A DNA stretch of 64,000 nt. Source: Lachnoclostridium edouardi (GTDB lineage Bacteria > Bacillota > Clostridia > Lachnospirales > Lachnospiraceae). The stretch spans positions 2,892,451-2,956,450 of the forward strand of contig NZ_OESQ01000001.1 in assembly GCF_900240245.1 (NCBI RefSeq). Direction: 5' to 3'. Under the pieces are notes generated by a model that had not been told where the DNA came from, made no database searches, and saw only the letters and a list, made by a program, of their open reading frames with translations. The position numbers were made by a program, and so were the translations under genes. Below are positions 9,576 through 17,812 of the stretch, in pieces; the first letter of the stretch is position 1, and each line of letters begins with the position of its first letter.

Positions 9576-11363
9576 ATGGTAAATAAACGGATTGAAAAGC
9601 TGCGAGAAAAAATGAGGGAAGCAGGAGTAAGCGCTTATTTAGTTCCCACATCAGATTTTCACCAGTCAGAATATGTAGGTCCTTATTTTAAGTGCAGAGA
9701 ATATATTACGGGGTTTACTGGTTCAGCAGGTACTGCGGTTATTACAATGGATGAGGCCTGTCTGTGGACAGACGGAAGATATTTTGTTCAGGCTGAAAGA
9801 CAGCTGGCAGGCAGTAACATTATTTTAATGAAAATGGGAGAAGAAGGCGTTCCCACAATAGAGGAGTATTTAAAACAACATTTAAACAAAAATAGTTGTC
9901 TGGGCTATGACGGAAAAGTAGTAGACAGGCAGTTGGGAGAAAAGCTGAGAAATTGCCTGGCAGACCAAAAGGTAAGCATCAGCAGCAACAGAGATTTGGT
10001 TGGAGAAATATGGGGGGATCGTCCTCTGCTTTTGGGAGAGCCATTTTGGATTCTGGGAGAAGACTATACAGGAGAATCGGCTTTGAGTAAGATTCGAAGA
10101 CTGCGGGAGAAAATGAAGGAAGAAAACGCCACAGTTCACATGATTACTGTGTTAGACGATATTGTGTGGCTTTTAAATATACGAGGCACAGATATTCCGT
10201 GTAATCCTGTAGTTCTCAGCTTTCTGGCTATCACTGAAAATAAGGTTATTTTATTTATCAGGGAGGTTTCATTAAATAAAGAAAACAGAGAGTATTTAGA
10301 AAAAATAAATGTGCAAGTCAGGGATTATAATGAAATTTATCAGTTTGCCGCGGAACTTAAAAATGAAACAGTTCTGATGGAAAAGGCTAAGGTCAATGAC
10401 TGTCTGTGGGAAAGCCTGGATCACACAAATAAAATTATAGATAAAATGAATCCTGTTTCTTTGATGAAGGCAGTAAAAAACCAAACAGAAATGGAGCATA
10501 TCCGCCGTGTTCATATTAAGGACGGCACTGCAGTGACAAAGTTTATTTATTGGCTGAAGAAAAATATAGGGAAAATTCCTATGGACGAAATCAGCGTTTC
10601 TCAATATCTGGAAAAATTAAGAAGGCAGCAGGAAGGCTATATGGGAGACAGCTTTTCCACGATTTCAGCCTATGGCTCCAACGCCGCCATGTGTCATTAC
10701 AGAGCTACAGAGGAAACAAATAAGGTTTTAGAGCCAAGAGGATTTTATTTAGTAGATTCCGGCGGACAGTACATGGGAGGCACAACAGATATTACAAGAA
10801 CAGTGGCTATGGGGCCTTTAACAGAGGAAGAAAAAACCCACTTTACTTTAGTGGCAATCAGTATGCTGCGGATGGGCCACACCAAATTTTTGGCCGGCTG
10901 CAGCGGAGTCAATTTAGATTTGGCGGCCAGAGAGGTATTTTGGAAAAGAGGTCTGAATTTTAATCACGGCACCGGACATGGAGTCGGCTATATGTTAAAC
11001 GTCCATGAGCGCCCCAATGCATTCCGCTGGAAAGAAATGTCAGGGACTGCCTGGGAATTTCAGGAAGGTATGCTGACTTCCGACGAGCCTGGCTATTATG
11101 TAGAGGGAAGCCACGGCATCCGCACAGAGAACCTGGTTCTCTGCCGAAAAGGCGAAAAAAATGCCTACGGCCAATTTATGGAATTTGAATTTGTAACCTT
11201 TGCCCCTATTGATTTGGACGCGCTGGATTTATCTTTAATGAGCCGGGAGGAAATTGCCTGGCTGAACGATTATCATAAACAGGTGTATGAAAAGATTTCT
11301 CCTTATTTAGATGAAGAAGAAAAAGAATGGCTGAGGGAAAGCACCAGAGAAGTAAACGTATAA
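9576..11363 (+). CDS. M24 aminopeptidase P family protein
   Basis: A 595-residue protein with the long three-domain layout of Xaa-Pro aminopeptidase P: two creatinase-like N-terminal domains (GFTGSAGTAVI and WTDGRYFVQAE early) and a C-terminal metal-binding pita-bread domain with DSGGQYMGGTTDITR, NHGTGHGVGYMLNVHE and DEPGYY. It removes N-terminal residues before proline in the cytoplasm. GGGAGG precedes ATG 9576. It appears to be a single-gene unit ending at a strong terminator. Confidence 0.92.
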   Translation: MVNKRIEKLREKMREAGVSAYLVPTSDFHQSEYVGPYFKCREYITGFTGSAGTAVITMDEACLWTDGRYFVQAERQLAGSNIILMKMGEEGVPTIEEYLKQHLNKNSCLGYDGKVVDRQLGEKLRNCLADQKVSISSNRDLVGEIWGDRPLLLGEPFWILGEDYTGESALSKIRRLREKMKEENATVHMITVLDDIVWLLNIRGTDIPCNPVVLSFLAITENKVILFIREVSLNKENREYLEKINVQVRDYNEIYQFAAELKNETVLMEKAKVNDCLWESLDHTNKIIDKMNPVSLMKAVKNQTEMEHIRRVHIKDGTAVTKFIYWLKKNIGKIPMDEISVSQYLEKLRRQQEGYMGDSFSTISAYGSNAAMCHYRATEETNKVLEPRGFYLVDSGGQYMGGTTDITRTVAMGPLTEEEKTHFTLVAISMLRMGHTKFLAGCSGVNLDLAAREVFWKRGLNFNHGTGHGVGYMLNVHERPNAFRWKEMSGTAWEFQEGMLTSDEPGYYVEGSHGIRTENLVLCRKGEKNAYGQFMEFEFVTFAPIDLDALDLSLMSREEIAWLNDYHKQVYEKISPYLDEEEKEWLRESTREVNV

Positions 11364-11369
11364 AAACAA

Positions 11370-11413
11370 AGGGAGAGTGAAGCGAAATAGGTTTTTCCCT
11401 ATTCCGCCTCACT
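11370..11413. terminator. Convergent terminator hairpin
   Basis: A long stem pairs GAGAGTGA..GCGA.ATAGG with CC.TATT.CGC.TCACTCTC around a TTTTT loop. It separates the M24 peptidase from the convergent ProX-like gene and overlaps the 3-prime end of the latter. Confidence 0.7.
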
Positions 11414-11965
11414 CTCTACTTGAGTATATGGATGGTTAATTGCAGGCAAAATTATGTCTGTCAGGTCAGAGGTGCGCAGTTTTAAGCTGGATGTATTTAC
11501 ACAAGGGTGACAGCCAATGTAGGGCTGTGATAAAATATCCTTATCAATTAATAAGCGTACATTTAAATCCTTATCGTTCATCAGTCCTAGAACGCTTACT
11601 GAGCCGGGAGTAATATCTAAATACTTTTCCATGTATTCCGGTCCGGCAAAGGAAAGTCTGGCAGACTGAATCTGCTTAGACAAAAAAGCAGTTCTGAACT
11701 TCTTGCGGCCTGGCATCATAAGCAGATAAAAGCTGGTTTTCTGCGCGTTGCAGAGAAATAAATTTTTACATATTTCAATTCCCAACCGCTTGTCAATATC
11801 GTGGCACGCTTCTATAGAAGCAGTGGGAGAATGGTCCAGCCTTTCATAAGAAATATGCAGGTCATCCAGCAGATCGTAAGTTCTGACCTCTTTGGAAAGC
11901 CTGCCTGTCAAATCGGCAGGGCGGCCAGTATAAAGCGTTTCATCTATGAAAAATAAGTCTTCCAT
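11399..11965 (-). CDS. YbaK/ProX-type prolyl-tRNA editing domain protein
   Basis: A 188-residue protein of the prolyl-tRNA-synthetase-associated (YbaK/ProX) deacylase family, which hydrolyses Ala- or Cys-tRNA(Pro) mischarged by ProRS. Recognisable parts are the opening (LLDDLHISYERLDHSP), CKNLFLCNAQKTSFYLLMM with the conserved Lys-Asn region, and GSVSVLGLMND. It stands alone on the minus strand. Family certain; exact substrate inferred. Confidence 0.85.
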   Translation of the reverse strand: MEDLFFIDETLYTGRPADLTGRLSKEVRTYDLLDDLHISYERLDHSPTASIEACHDIDKRLGIEICKNLFLCNAQKTSFYLLMMPGRKKFRTAFLSKQIQSARLSFAGPEYMEKYLDITPGSVSVLGLMNDKDLNVRLLIDKDILSQPYIGCHPCVNTSSLKLRTSDLTDIILPAINHPYTQVESEAE

Positions 11966-12086
11966 TTCTAATAAAACCTTTCTCTTTATTTTTACGGTTT
12001 ATTATATAATAGGGAGAAAAAATTGGCAAGAGAAGAGCACACAGTTTGATATGTGAAAGGGAAAAACTTCTGGAGGTATCATAGCA

Positions 12087-13364
12087 ATGAAAAAAGAAAA
12101 AGATACATCATTTAAAGCAAGAAATACCACAAGTAATAGGGCAAGAAATACAGCAAAAAGCACAGTGAGAAATACAGTAAAAAATACAGAGAAAAGTGCA
12201 GCGAAAAATACAGGCAGAAAAATATTATGTCCTGTTTCAGGAAAATGCGGAGGATGTCAGCATTTAGATATACCATATGAAAAACAGCTGGAAATGAAGC
12301 AAAAGCAGCTAGATGAGCTGTTAAAGGGAATCTGTAAGGTAAAGCTCATTATTGGCATGGAAAATCCTTTTTATTACAGGAACAAAGTACATGCAGTATT
12401 TACCCATGACCGGAAAGGGAATCCAATTTCCGGGATATATCAGGAGGGAAGCCACAAGGTAGTGCCTGTAGAAACTTGTCTGATAGAAGACCAGAAGGCG
12501 GATGAAATCATCGCTACTATACGAGGTATGCTGAAATCATTTAAAATCAGAACATACGACGAGGACACCCAATATGGCCTTCTGCGGCACGTGCTGGTAA
12601 AAAGGGGATTTGCCACAGGGGAAATTATGGTGGTGCTTGTGACTGCTTCCCCGGTATTTCCGTCTAAGAATAATTTTGTGAAGGCGCTGCGGCAAAAGCA
12701 TCCTGAAATCACAACAATTATTCAGAATGTAAACGGCAGGGGAACTAGTATGGTGTTAGGAGATCAGGAGCACGTACTTTATGGCAAGGGCTATATTGAG
12801 GACATTTTATGCGGCTGCAGATTCCGCATTTCTTCTAAATCTTTTTACCAGATTAATCCTGTACAGACAGAGGCGCTTTATAATAAGGCTATGGATTTGG
12901 CCGGCCTGACAGGTAAGGAGACAGTGGTGGACGCTTACTGCGGAATCGGAACTATTGGAATTATTGCCAGCAAACATGCGGGAAAAGTAATTGGGGTGGA
13001 GTTAAACCCTGACGCTGTAAAAGACGCTGTCAACAACGGAAAATGTAACAAGGCAGACAATATTAGATTTTACTGCAACGACGCCGGCAAGTTTATGGTT
13101 CAAATGGCAGAACAGGGAGAAAAGGCAGACGTAGTTTTTATGGACCCGCCCCGGAGCGGCAGCACCCAGGTATTTATAGATTCTGTGGTGAAAATGGGCC
13201 CTAAAAAGGTAGTGTACATTTCCTGCGGCCCAGACACCCTGGCCAGGGATTTGCAGTATTTTAAGAAAAAAGGATATAAGGCGGAGGAGGCCTGGGGCGT
13301 GGATTTGTTTCCGTGGACAGGGCATTGCGAGGTTTGTGTGAAATTAGAAAGAATCAGAAAATAA
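12087..13364 (+). CDS. 23S rRNA (uracil-5-)-methyltransferase, RlmD/RlmCD type
   Basis: A 425-residue TrmA-family enzyme. An iron-sulfur cysteine set (CPVSGKCGGCQH) is near residue 50, the SAM motif (VVDAYCGIGTIG) near 275, and the catalytic cysteine in VYISCGPDTLARD near 378. It forms 5-methyluridine in 23S rRNA. The TRAM domain is absent, and the first 45 residues are an unusual Lys/Arg/Asn/Thr-rich tail made of repeated RNT/KNT units, probably RNA-binding or a repeat expansion. GGAGG precedes the ATG. Confidence 0.88.
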   Translation: MKKEKDTSFKARNTTSNRARNTAKSTVRNTVKNTEKSAAKNTGRKILCPVSGKCGGCQHLDIPYEKQLEMKQKQLDELLKGICKVKLIIGMENPFYYRNKVHAVFTHDRKGNPISGIYQEGSHKVVPVETCLIEDQKADEIIATIRGMLKSFKIRTYDEDTQYGLLRHVLVKRGFATGEIMVVLVTASPVFPSKNNFVKALRQKHPEITTIIQNVNGRGTSMVLGDQEHVLYGKGYIEDILCGCRFRISSKSFYQINPVQTEALYNKAMDLAGLTGKETVVDAYCGIGTIGIIASKHAGKVIGVELNPDAVKDAVNNGKCNKADNIRFYCNDAGKFMVQMAEQGEKADVVFMDPPRSGSTQVFIDSVVKMGPKKVVYISCGPDTLARDLQYFKKKGYKAEEAWGVDLFPWTGHCEVCVKLERIRK

Positions 13365-13520
13365 TTTTGAATACAAGAAAGCGGATACAAAAAAATGAAT
13401 ATTAAAACGTAAAATCTAGCCTCGTTTAGAAAAGCTGTAAGAGAGTTACAGGATGAATATAAAAAGTCACCATACAGATGGCCTTTTGTGTCATATAGAT
13501 ATTTATTTACTGGAGGTATT

Positions 13521-14588
13521 ATGAAGAAATCTAAACAAGAAATTGCGGAAGATTTAGCAGATAGCTGGATATTAAAAGACATTAATCTGCCAATAGAATT
13601 TAAAGGTGATAATAAATCAATAATTTTTGAACTATTAAATGATGGATTGGTAAAGACATATAAACGGCATCAATTAATTTTACCGAATTTTAATAAAAAT
13701 GAAACAGTGGCAGTATTCTCAGATTATGGAGGGGAAGAAAAAAATAGTAAGTTCTATACATATTCATTTGTTTTGACTGATTACAATGGTCTTGCTTTTT
13801 TTAGAGAACAAATGAAGATACTGAGGGAAAAATATGGAATGGGGAATCCGCATAAAGAGATTTCGTTTAAAGATGCACATTATGGGCCAATGATGAGGTG
13901 CATGGATGAATATCTAAGTCTGACTAATAATTTTGTGAATGGACTGCTTATAACTGTAGCAGTAAACAAAGAAATAATATCTTTATGTACAAGCGATAAT
14001 AAGAAAGCATTAAAAAATATTACCGAATCAATAACAGAATATGAGTATGGAAAGTGGAAACCTTTTGTATTAGAGAAGTCAATGAGAATCATATATATTC
14101 TCACATATTTAATTAAACTGCTTGTTCCATCAGGTAAAAAGATATTTTGGATGCCAGATGATGATGCAACAATGGCCAATGAACGTAGAGCGGTGGATTT
14201 AACAAGAATGTTATCAAATGCGTTAAATTCGCTTAAAGATGCTCCTAAATATAAAACAATAGGTTATTCCATGAAACCGTTTAATACAGATGCATCATAT
14301 TACATGACTGATTTATTAAGTCTTGCGGATTTAGCAGCTGGAAGTGTGGAACAGTATCTGACACATACAATAAATAATGATGAAATATTTTCAGACCTAG
14401 CAGAGAAGGTTTTAAAATGGCATTCAGTTCAAGGAATAGGATTAAAAAAATTAATATATGTGATTGAAAAAGAAAACAGCAAATTTCAAGGTGCATTTTT
14501 GCAGTTAGAAAATGAAGAATATAAAAGAAATGCAAATCCAGTTGATGTAATTTATAATGTAAATATCCATGATACAAAAGCAGAGTAG
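13521..14588 (+). CDS. DUF3800-like protein, possible RNase H-fold nuclease
   Basis: A 355-residue, AT-rich protein with an early acidic strand (VAVFSDYGGE, about residue 60), a central PDDDA patch and a late SLADLAAGSVEQYL motif, together resembling DUF3800 proteins, which are often found in defence or mobile contexts and are predicted RNase H-like. I infer the family from these motifs only. ATG 13521 has GGAGG four bases upstream of the spacer; the frame stays open upstream to 13413. It is the last gene before the ICE, with codon use unlike the housekeeping genes to its left. Confidence 0.6.
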   Translation: MKKSKQEIAEDLADSWILKDINLPIEFKGDNKSIIFELLNDGLVKTYKRHQLILPNFNKNETVAVFSDYGGEEKNSKFYTYSFVLTDYNGLAFFREQMKILREKYGMGNPHKEISFKDAHYGPMMRCMDEYLSLTNNFVNGLLITVAVNKEIISLCTSDNKKALKNITESITEYEYGKWKPFVLEKSMRIIYILTYLIKLLVPSGKKIFWMPDDDATMANERRAVDLTRMLSNALNSLKDAPKYKTIGYSMKPFNTDASYYMTDLLSLADLAAGSVEQYLTHTINNDEIFSDLAEKVLKWHSVQGIGLKKLIYVIEKENSKFQGAFLQLENEEYKRNANPVDVIYNVNIHDTKAE

Positions 14589-14766
14589 AAAAGTAGTATA
14601 TAGTTGATGTTTTAAAAGGTGTTAAATATTCGGCGCCATCCAGACGATAAACCAACAATTTCTGAAATACTCAGATTTTTGATACAAGAAACTATCTGTA
14701 AATTGGTTAATAAAAAATATAATATTTCAATCCACAATTGATATTACATCAAAAGACATATGATTG

Positions 14767-14779
14767 TTTCCTATTAGGA
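14767..14779 (+). repeat. Left ICE boundary repeat (attL-like)
   Basis: TTTCCTATTAGGA is repeated with one mismatch (TTTCCTAATAGGA) at 48278-48290, just after the serine recombinase gene. Both are themselves near-palindromes ending in GA, the dinucleotide used by TnpX-type recombinases. I infer these are the attachment-site cores. Confidence 0.65.
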
Positions 14780-14850
14780 ACGCTGTAAATACAAGGCTTT
14801 TCGGAGCCTACGAACCACAAAAAATAATATTTGATCTATCACATTACACA

Positions 14851-14888
14851 AAAAGCCGTCCGGCGTTAAAATCGGGCGGCTTTTTTGC
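14851..14888. terminator. Terminator at the ICE left end
   Basis: The hairpin GCCGTCCG/CGGGCGGC is flanked by AAAAA on the left and TTTTTT on the right, so it can insulate the ICE from outside transcription in both directions. Confidence 0.8.
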
Positions 14889-14974
14889 GTGGATAGACCG
14901 GAAGGAGGCAGAAAAATAATTACAGAAATTTAACCCGCAAAATTGTGCAACTTTCACGAGAAGGAGGATAGTGA

Positions 14975-16426
14975 ATGGCAGATGAAAAATTGAACACAGG
15001 CCCCGGTGAGGAGAAACTCCCGGAGGCTCCCGCGCCTGTTACGGCTGACGGGCTCCAGGCTCCGGCTCCCGAACAGGCCGCCGCTCCCACACCCCAGCAG
15101 GAGGGGCCTGCCCAGCCCGAGCCCGGTGATGTGGTGGTGTCCTTTGACAAAATCAATGAGCTGATGAATGAAAAGCGGCAGACAGCCCGGGCCGAGGTAG
15201 AAAAAGAGGAGGCGGCAAAAGAGCCGGAGGAGAAAACGCAGGAGGAACCTCCCGCCGCTGGGGATGATGAACCGAAAAAGGCCCGTCGGGGCCGTCCCCC
15301 AAAAGAGGAAAAAGCGGAGCCTGCTGGCAAGGAGGCGGCGAAGCCCCGCAAGGGCCGCCCACCCAAGGCGGATAAGGCGGCCCCCGGCGAGGCCACGCCG
15401 ACTAAGCGAGACAAATTGTCCCGAAGTGGAAAAAAGGCTGCGGAGGTTAAAGCTGCCCCCGAACCCGAAAAGGCCCCACCCGAAAATGCGGCTCCGGCCC
15501 CGGAACAGGCTCCGCCTGAGCCAGCCGCTCCACCCCGTCCTGTGGAGGAAGGAAAGCTGGTCTATCTGAAACTTTCCGAAATGCATCCGTTCCACACATT
15601 CCGTCCCCACCCGTTTAAGGTGCGGGACGATGCCAAAATGCAGGAAACGGTAGCGTCCATCAAGGCAAACGGCGTAATGGTTCCCGGCCTTGCCCGCCCG
15701 GAAAAAGACGGAAACGGTTATGAGATCGTGGCAGGCCATCGCCGCCATCATGGTTGTGAGCTGGCCGGGCTGGAGGAAATGCCCTTTATCGTCCGGGAAA
15801 TGACCGACCACGAGGCGGTACAGGCCATGAAGGACAGCAACAAGCAGAGGGATCAGACGCTCCCCAGCGAACTGGCCGCCCTGTTGGAGCTGGAAGTGGA
15901 GGACATCAAGCACCAGGGCGGGCGGCTGAAAAATGTGGCCGAGGGCGATATTGGAAAGCGCTCCGTTGAGATCGTGGGTGAGGCGCACGACATGAACTAT
16001 AAAAAGGTCATGCGTTATCTGCGGCTGAACTCCCTTGTGCCGGAACTGCTGGACAAGGTGGACGATAAAAAAATGGGCTTTATGCCCGCTGTGGAGATTT
16101 CCTATATCCGCCCCAAAAACCAGCGGCTGATCGCTGTTTCCATTGACGGAGAACAGGCATCCCCCTCTCTGGCCCAGGCGAAAAAGCTCCGGGAACTGGA
16201 CAAGGACGGGAAACTCAATGGTGATGTCATTGATGGCATCTTATCAGAAAAGAAAAAGGAGGATCGAGGTGTGATTATTTCTACCGCTGAACTGGAAAAG
16301 TATTTTGGCAAGGAGGCCACTCCCGCCAAAATGAAGGAGCAGATCATGACTTTGCTGGACGAGTGGAAAGAGAAACAGCCGCCCGAACTGGCGAAGGCTC
16401 CGAAAAAGATGGAGCAGGACAAGTAA
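14975..16426 (+). CDS. ParB-like nuclease/partition-domain protein with AT-hooks
   Basis: A 483-residue protein. Residues 1-190 are Pro/Ala/Glu-rich and contain two AT-hook-like cores (RRGRPPK near 102, RKGRPPK near 124). A ParB N-terminal domain follows (about 195-300): LSEMHPFHTFRPHPF, then IKANGVMVPGLARP and YEIVAGHRRHHGCELAGL, then a helical DNA-binding part to about 420. Such proteins open Tn1549-type ICEs; the role may be maintenance, relaxosome or regulation. A palindrome of the ICE site family lies within the gene and another right after its stop. AAGGAGG is seven bases before ATG. Confidence 0.87.
   Translation: MADEKLNTGPGEEKLPEAPAPVTADGLQAPAPEQAAAPTPQQEGPAQPEPGDVVVSFDKINELMNEKRQTARAEVEKEEAAKEPEEKTQEEPPAAGDDEPKKARRGRPPKEEKAEPAGKEAAKPRKGRPPKADKAAPGEATPTKRDKLSRSGKKAAEVKAAPEPEKAPPENAAPAPEQAPPEPAAPPRPVEEGKLVYLKLSEMHPFHTFRPHPFKVRDDAKMQETVASIKANGVMVPGLARPEKDGNGYEIVAGHRRHHGCELAGLEEMPFIVREMTDHEAVQAMKDSNKQRDQTLPSELAALLELEVEDIKHQGGRLKNVAEGDIGKRSVEIVGEAHDMNYKKVMRYLRLNSLVPELLDKVDDKKMGFMPAVEISYIRPKNQRLIAVSIDGEQASPSLAQAKKLRELDKDGKLNGDVIDGILSEKKKEDRGVIISTAELEKYFGKEATPAKMKEQIMTLLDEWKEKQPPELAKAPKKMEQDK
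15406..15427. repeat. ICE palindrome site 1 (inside the ParB-like gene)
   Basis: Core GAGACA-AAT-TGTCCC at 15408-15422, with a degraded left outer arm. It is the first of 16 related sites with consensus ACTTYGRGACA-N3-TGTCCCRARGT. The six-base inner arms are conserved in every copy (left arm GGGACA or GAGACA, right arm always TGTCCC), the central triplet is free, and the outer arms vary by transitions. Here it is translated as part of the ParB-like protein (DKLSRSGK). Confidence 0.85.
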
Positions 16427-16428
16427 CC

Positions 16429-16452
16429 ACTTCGAGACATTTTGTCCCGAGG
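16429..16452. repeat. ICE palindrome site 2
   Basis: Central triplet TTT. It begins two bases after the ParB-like stop codon, upstream of the long folded region. Confidence 0.9.
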
Positions 16453-16471
16453 GCCCTGCCCTCCGCATCAT

Positions 16472-16667
16472 GGCTCTGGTGGTATATATCCCCCGTCGCC
16501 GCCTGTGTTTTCGTACAGCCGGGAGCGGGCTGTCAAGGGTGCAACGCACCGCCGTTTTACGGCGGCTTGCCCTTGACGGTCTGCCCCGGCTGTGCTATTT
16601 CCCCGGCAAGCGGCGGGGGTATATCCTCCAGAGCCGCCCCCTTTCCCATGATTGGGAAAGGGCGGGG
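16472..16667. other. Large nested inverted-repeat structure
   Basis: Four nested arm pairs can fold this intergenic stretch into one long stem: GGCTCTGG (16472-16479) with CCAGAGCC (16628-16635), CAGCCGGG (16516-16523) with CCCGGCTG (16585-16592), GTCAAGGG (16532-16539) with CCCTTGAC (16570-16577), and CCGCCGT (16549-16555) with ACGGCGG (16559-16565). A second hairpin (about 16635-16667, CCCTTTCCC/GGGAAAGGG) follows. It could be a single-strand origin, part of the transfer origin or a structured RNA; function is not shown. Confidence 0.7.
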
Positions 16668-16711
16668 GGATTGGGCTGAACTTTCTTATTAAAATATCGG
16701 AGGTATTGACT

Positions 16712-17053
16712 ATGAAGCGTCCCCTTGCATACATTACCGCCGCATGGTTGAGCGGCGACAGTGAAAACGCAGAACAGGCCGCCCGCTACTGCCGGGCGGT
16801 TTATGAGGCAGGCTTTTCCCCGATCTGCCCGCCCCTTTATCTGCCCCTGTTTCTCAATGACGCAGTACCCGAGGAGCATAAAAGCGGCATCGACATGGGC
16901 CGTGACCTCTTGCGCCGCTCCCATGTGCTGGTGGTCTGCGGCCACACCATGACCGAGGCCATGAAAAATGATATTGCCGTGGCCCAGCGGCTGGGAATTA
17001 CCGCCACCACCCTTGAGGGCATCCTGACCGTCAAGGGACAGGGCAAACGCTGA
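16712..17053 (+). CDS. DUF4406-like protein
   Basis: A 113-residue protein. LAYITAAWLSGDSENAEQAARYC at the N-terminus, followed by GIDMGRDLLRRSHVLVVCGHTMTEAMKNDI, resembles DUF4406/DUF7768 proteins that have a nucleoside 2-deoxyribosyltransferase-like fold. Its ICE role is unknown. CGGAGG precedes ATG 16712, and its TGA overlaps the ATG of ardA (TGATG), indicating coupling. Confidence 0.7.
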   Translation: MKRPLAYITAAWLSGDSENAEQAARYCRAVYEAGFSPICPPLYLPLFLNDAVPEEHKSGIDMGRDLLRRSHVLVVCGHTMTEAMKNDIAVAQRLGITATTLEGILTVKGQGKR

Positions 17054-17766
17054 TGGAGTCTGTTTTTGAGGCTTTCATTTCAAATCCTGCCCTTTACAGT
17101 GCGGGGCATCTGGTGGGGGAAACGCTGCATTTCCCCACCAACACGGAGGAGGTGCAGTCCCTCTTAAAGCGGATCGGCGTGGACGGGGTGCGCTGCCAGG
17201 AATACTTTATTATCTCCTTTGACAGCGATATTCTCGGCCTTTATGACTATCTGGGCGAGTATGAAAACATTGACGAGCTCAACCACCTGGCCCATCTGCT
17301 GAAGGAGCTCTCCCCATCAGAACGGGAAACGCTGGAGGCGGTTATGGACAGCGGCCAGCATTGTGGCTCGGTGCAGGACTTGATCAACCTTACGCAAAAT
17401 CTGGACTGCTACGACTTTCATCCCGGTGTGGACAATGAGGAAATGCTGGGCCGCCTTTATGTGGAGGATATGGAAAGTCTCGAAGTGCCGGACAATATAA
17501 AACCCTACTTTGACTTTGAAGCATACGGGCGGGACATTTCCATCAACGAAAACGGACACTTTGCACCGGGCGGCTATGTGACGAAGGTAAGTAACGATTT
17601 CCGGGAGGTCTACCACGGCCCCCAGGACATCCCCGCTGAACACAGGGTTTTTGCTTACCCCCAGCTTTCGATCCGGGAGCAGATGGCCGCTTATCAAGAG
17701 ATTATTGACGGTTCCTCAAAGGAGGGGTTCCGGCGGCTGGCTGAAAAGCACCACGAGGAACGGTAA
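17053..17766 (+). CDS. ardA: Antirestriction protein ArdA
   Basis: A 237-residue acidic protein matching ArdA-type DNA mimics carried by Tn916- and Tn1549-like elements: repeated acidic segments (ISFDSDILGLYDYLGEYENIDELN), a DFEAYGRDI motif near residue 155 and many Asp/Glu residues. ArdA blocks type I restriction enzymes when the element enters a new host. It is coupled to the DUF4406-like gene and followed at once by palindrome site 3. Confidence 0.85.
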   Translation: MESVFEAFISNPALYSAGHLVGETLHFPTNTEEVQSLLKRIGVDGVRCQEYFIISFDSDILGLYDYLGEYENIDELNHLAHLLKELSPSERETLEAVMDSGQHCGSVQDLINLTQNLDCYDFHPGVDNEEMLGRLYVEDMESLEVPDNIKPYFDFEAYGRDISINENGHFAPGGYVTKVSNDFREVYHGPQDIPAEHRVFAYPQLSIREQMAAYQEIIDGSSKEGFRRLAEKHHEER

Positions 17767-17770
17767 CGGG

Positions 17771-17794
17771 ACTTCGAGACAACTTGTCCCAAGG
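17771..17794. repeat. ICE palindrome site 3
   Basis: Central triplet ACT. It lies between the ardA stop and the ribosome site of pcfB. Confidence 0.9.
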
Positions 17795-17812
17795 CGAAAG
17801 GAGGCGGTGTAA

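Larger units (their letters stand above)
14589..14974. other. Intergenic junction: chromosome to ICE left end
   Basis: No gene is seen here. It holds a 12-base match (14724-14735) to the reverse complement of the CRISPR repeat 3-prime end found at 48.9 kb, the left copy of the ICE-flanking direct repeat, a terminator, and the ribosome site of the ParB-like gene. Base composition changes from AT-rich to GC-rich across it. Confidence 0.6.

Noticed and set aside
14954..15988. Long minus-strand ORF (344 codons) opposite the ParB-like gene
   Set aside because: It mirrors the GC-rich codon pattern of the plus-strand gene, has low-complexity Gly/Arg/Leu sequence, no ribosome site and no recognisable domain.
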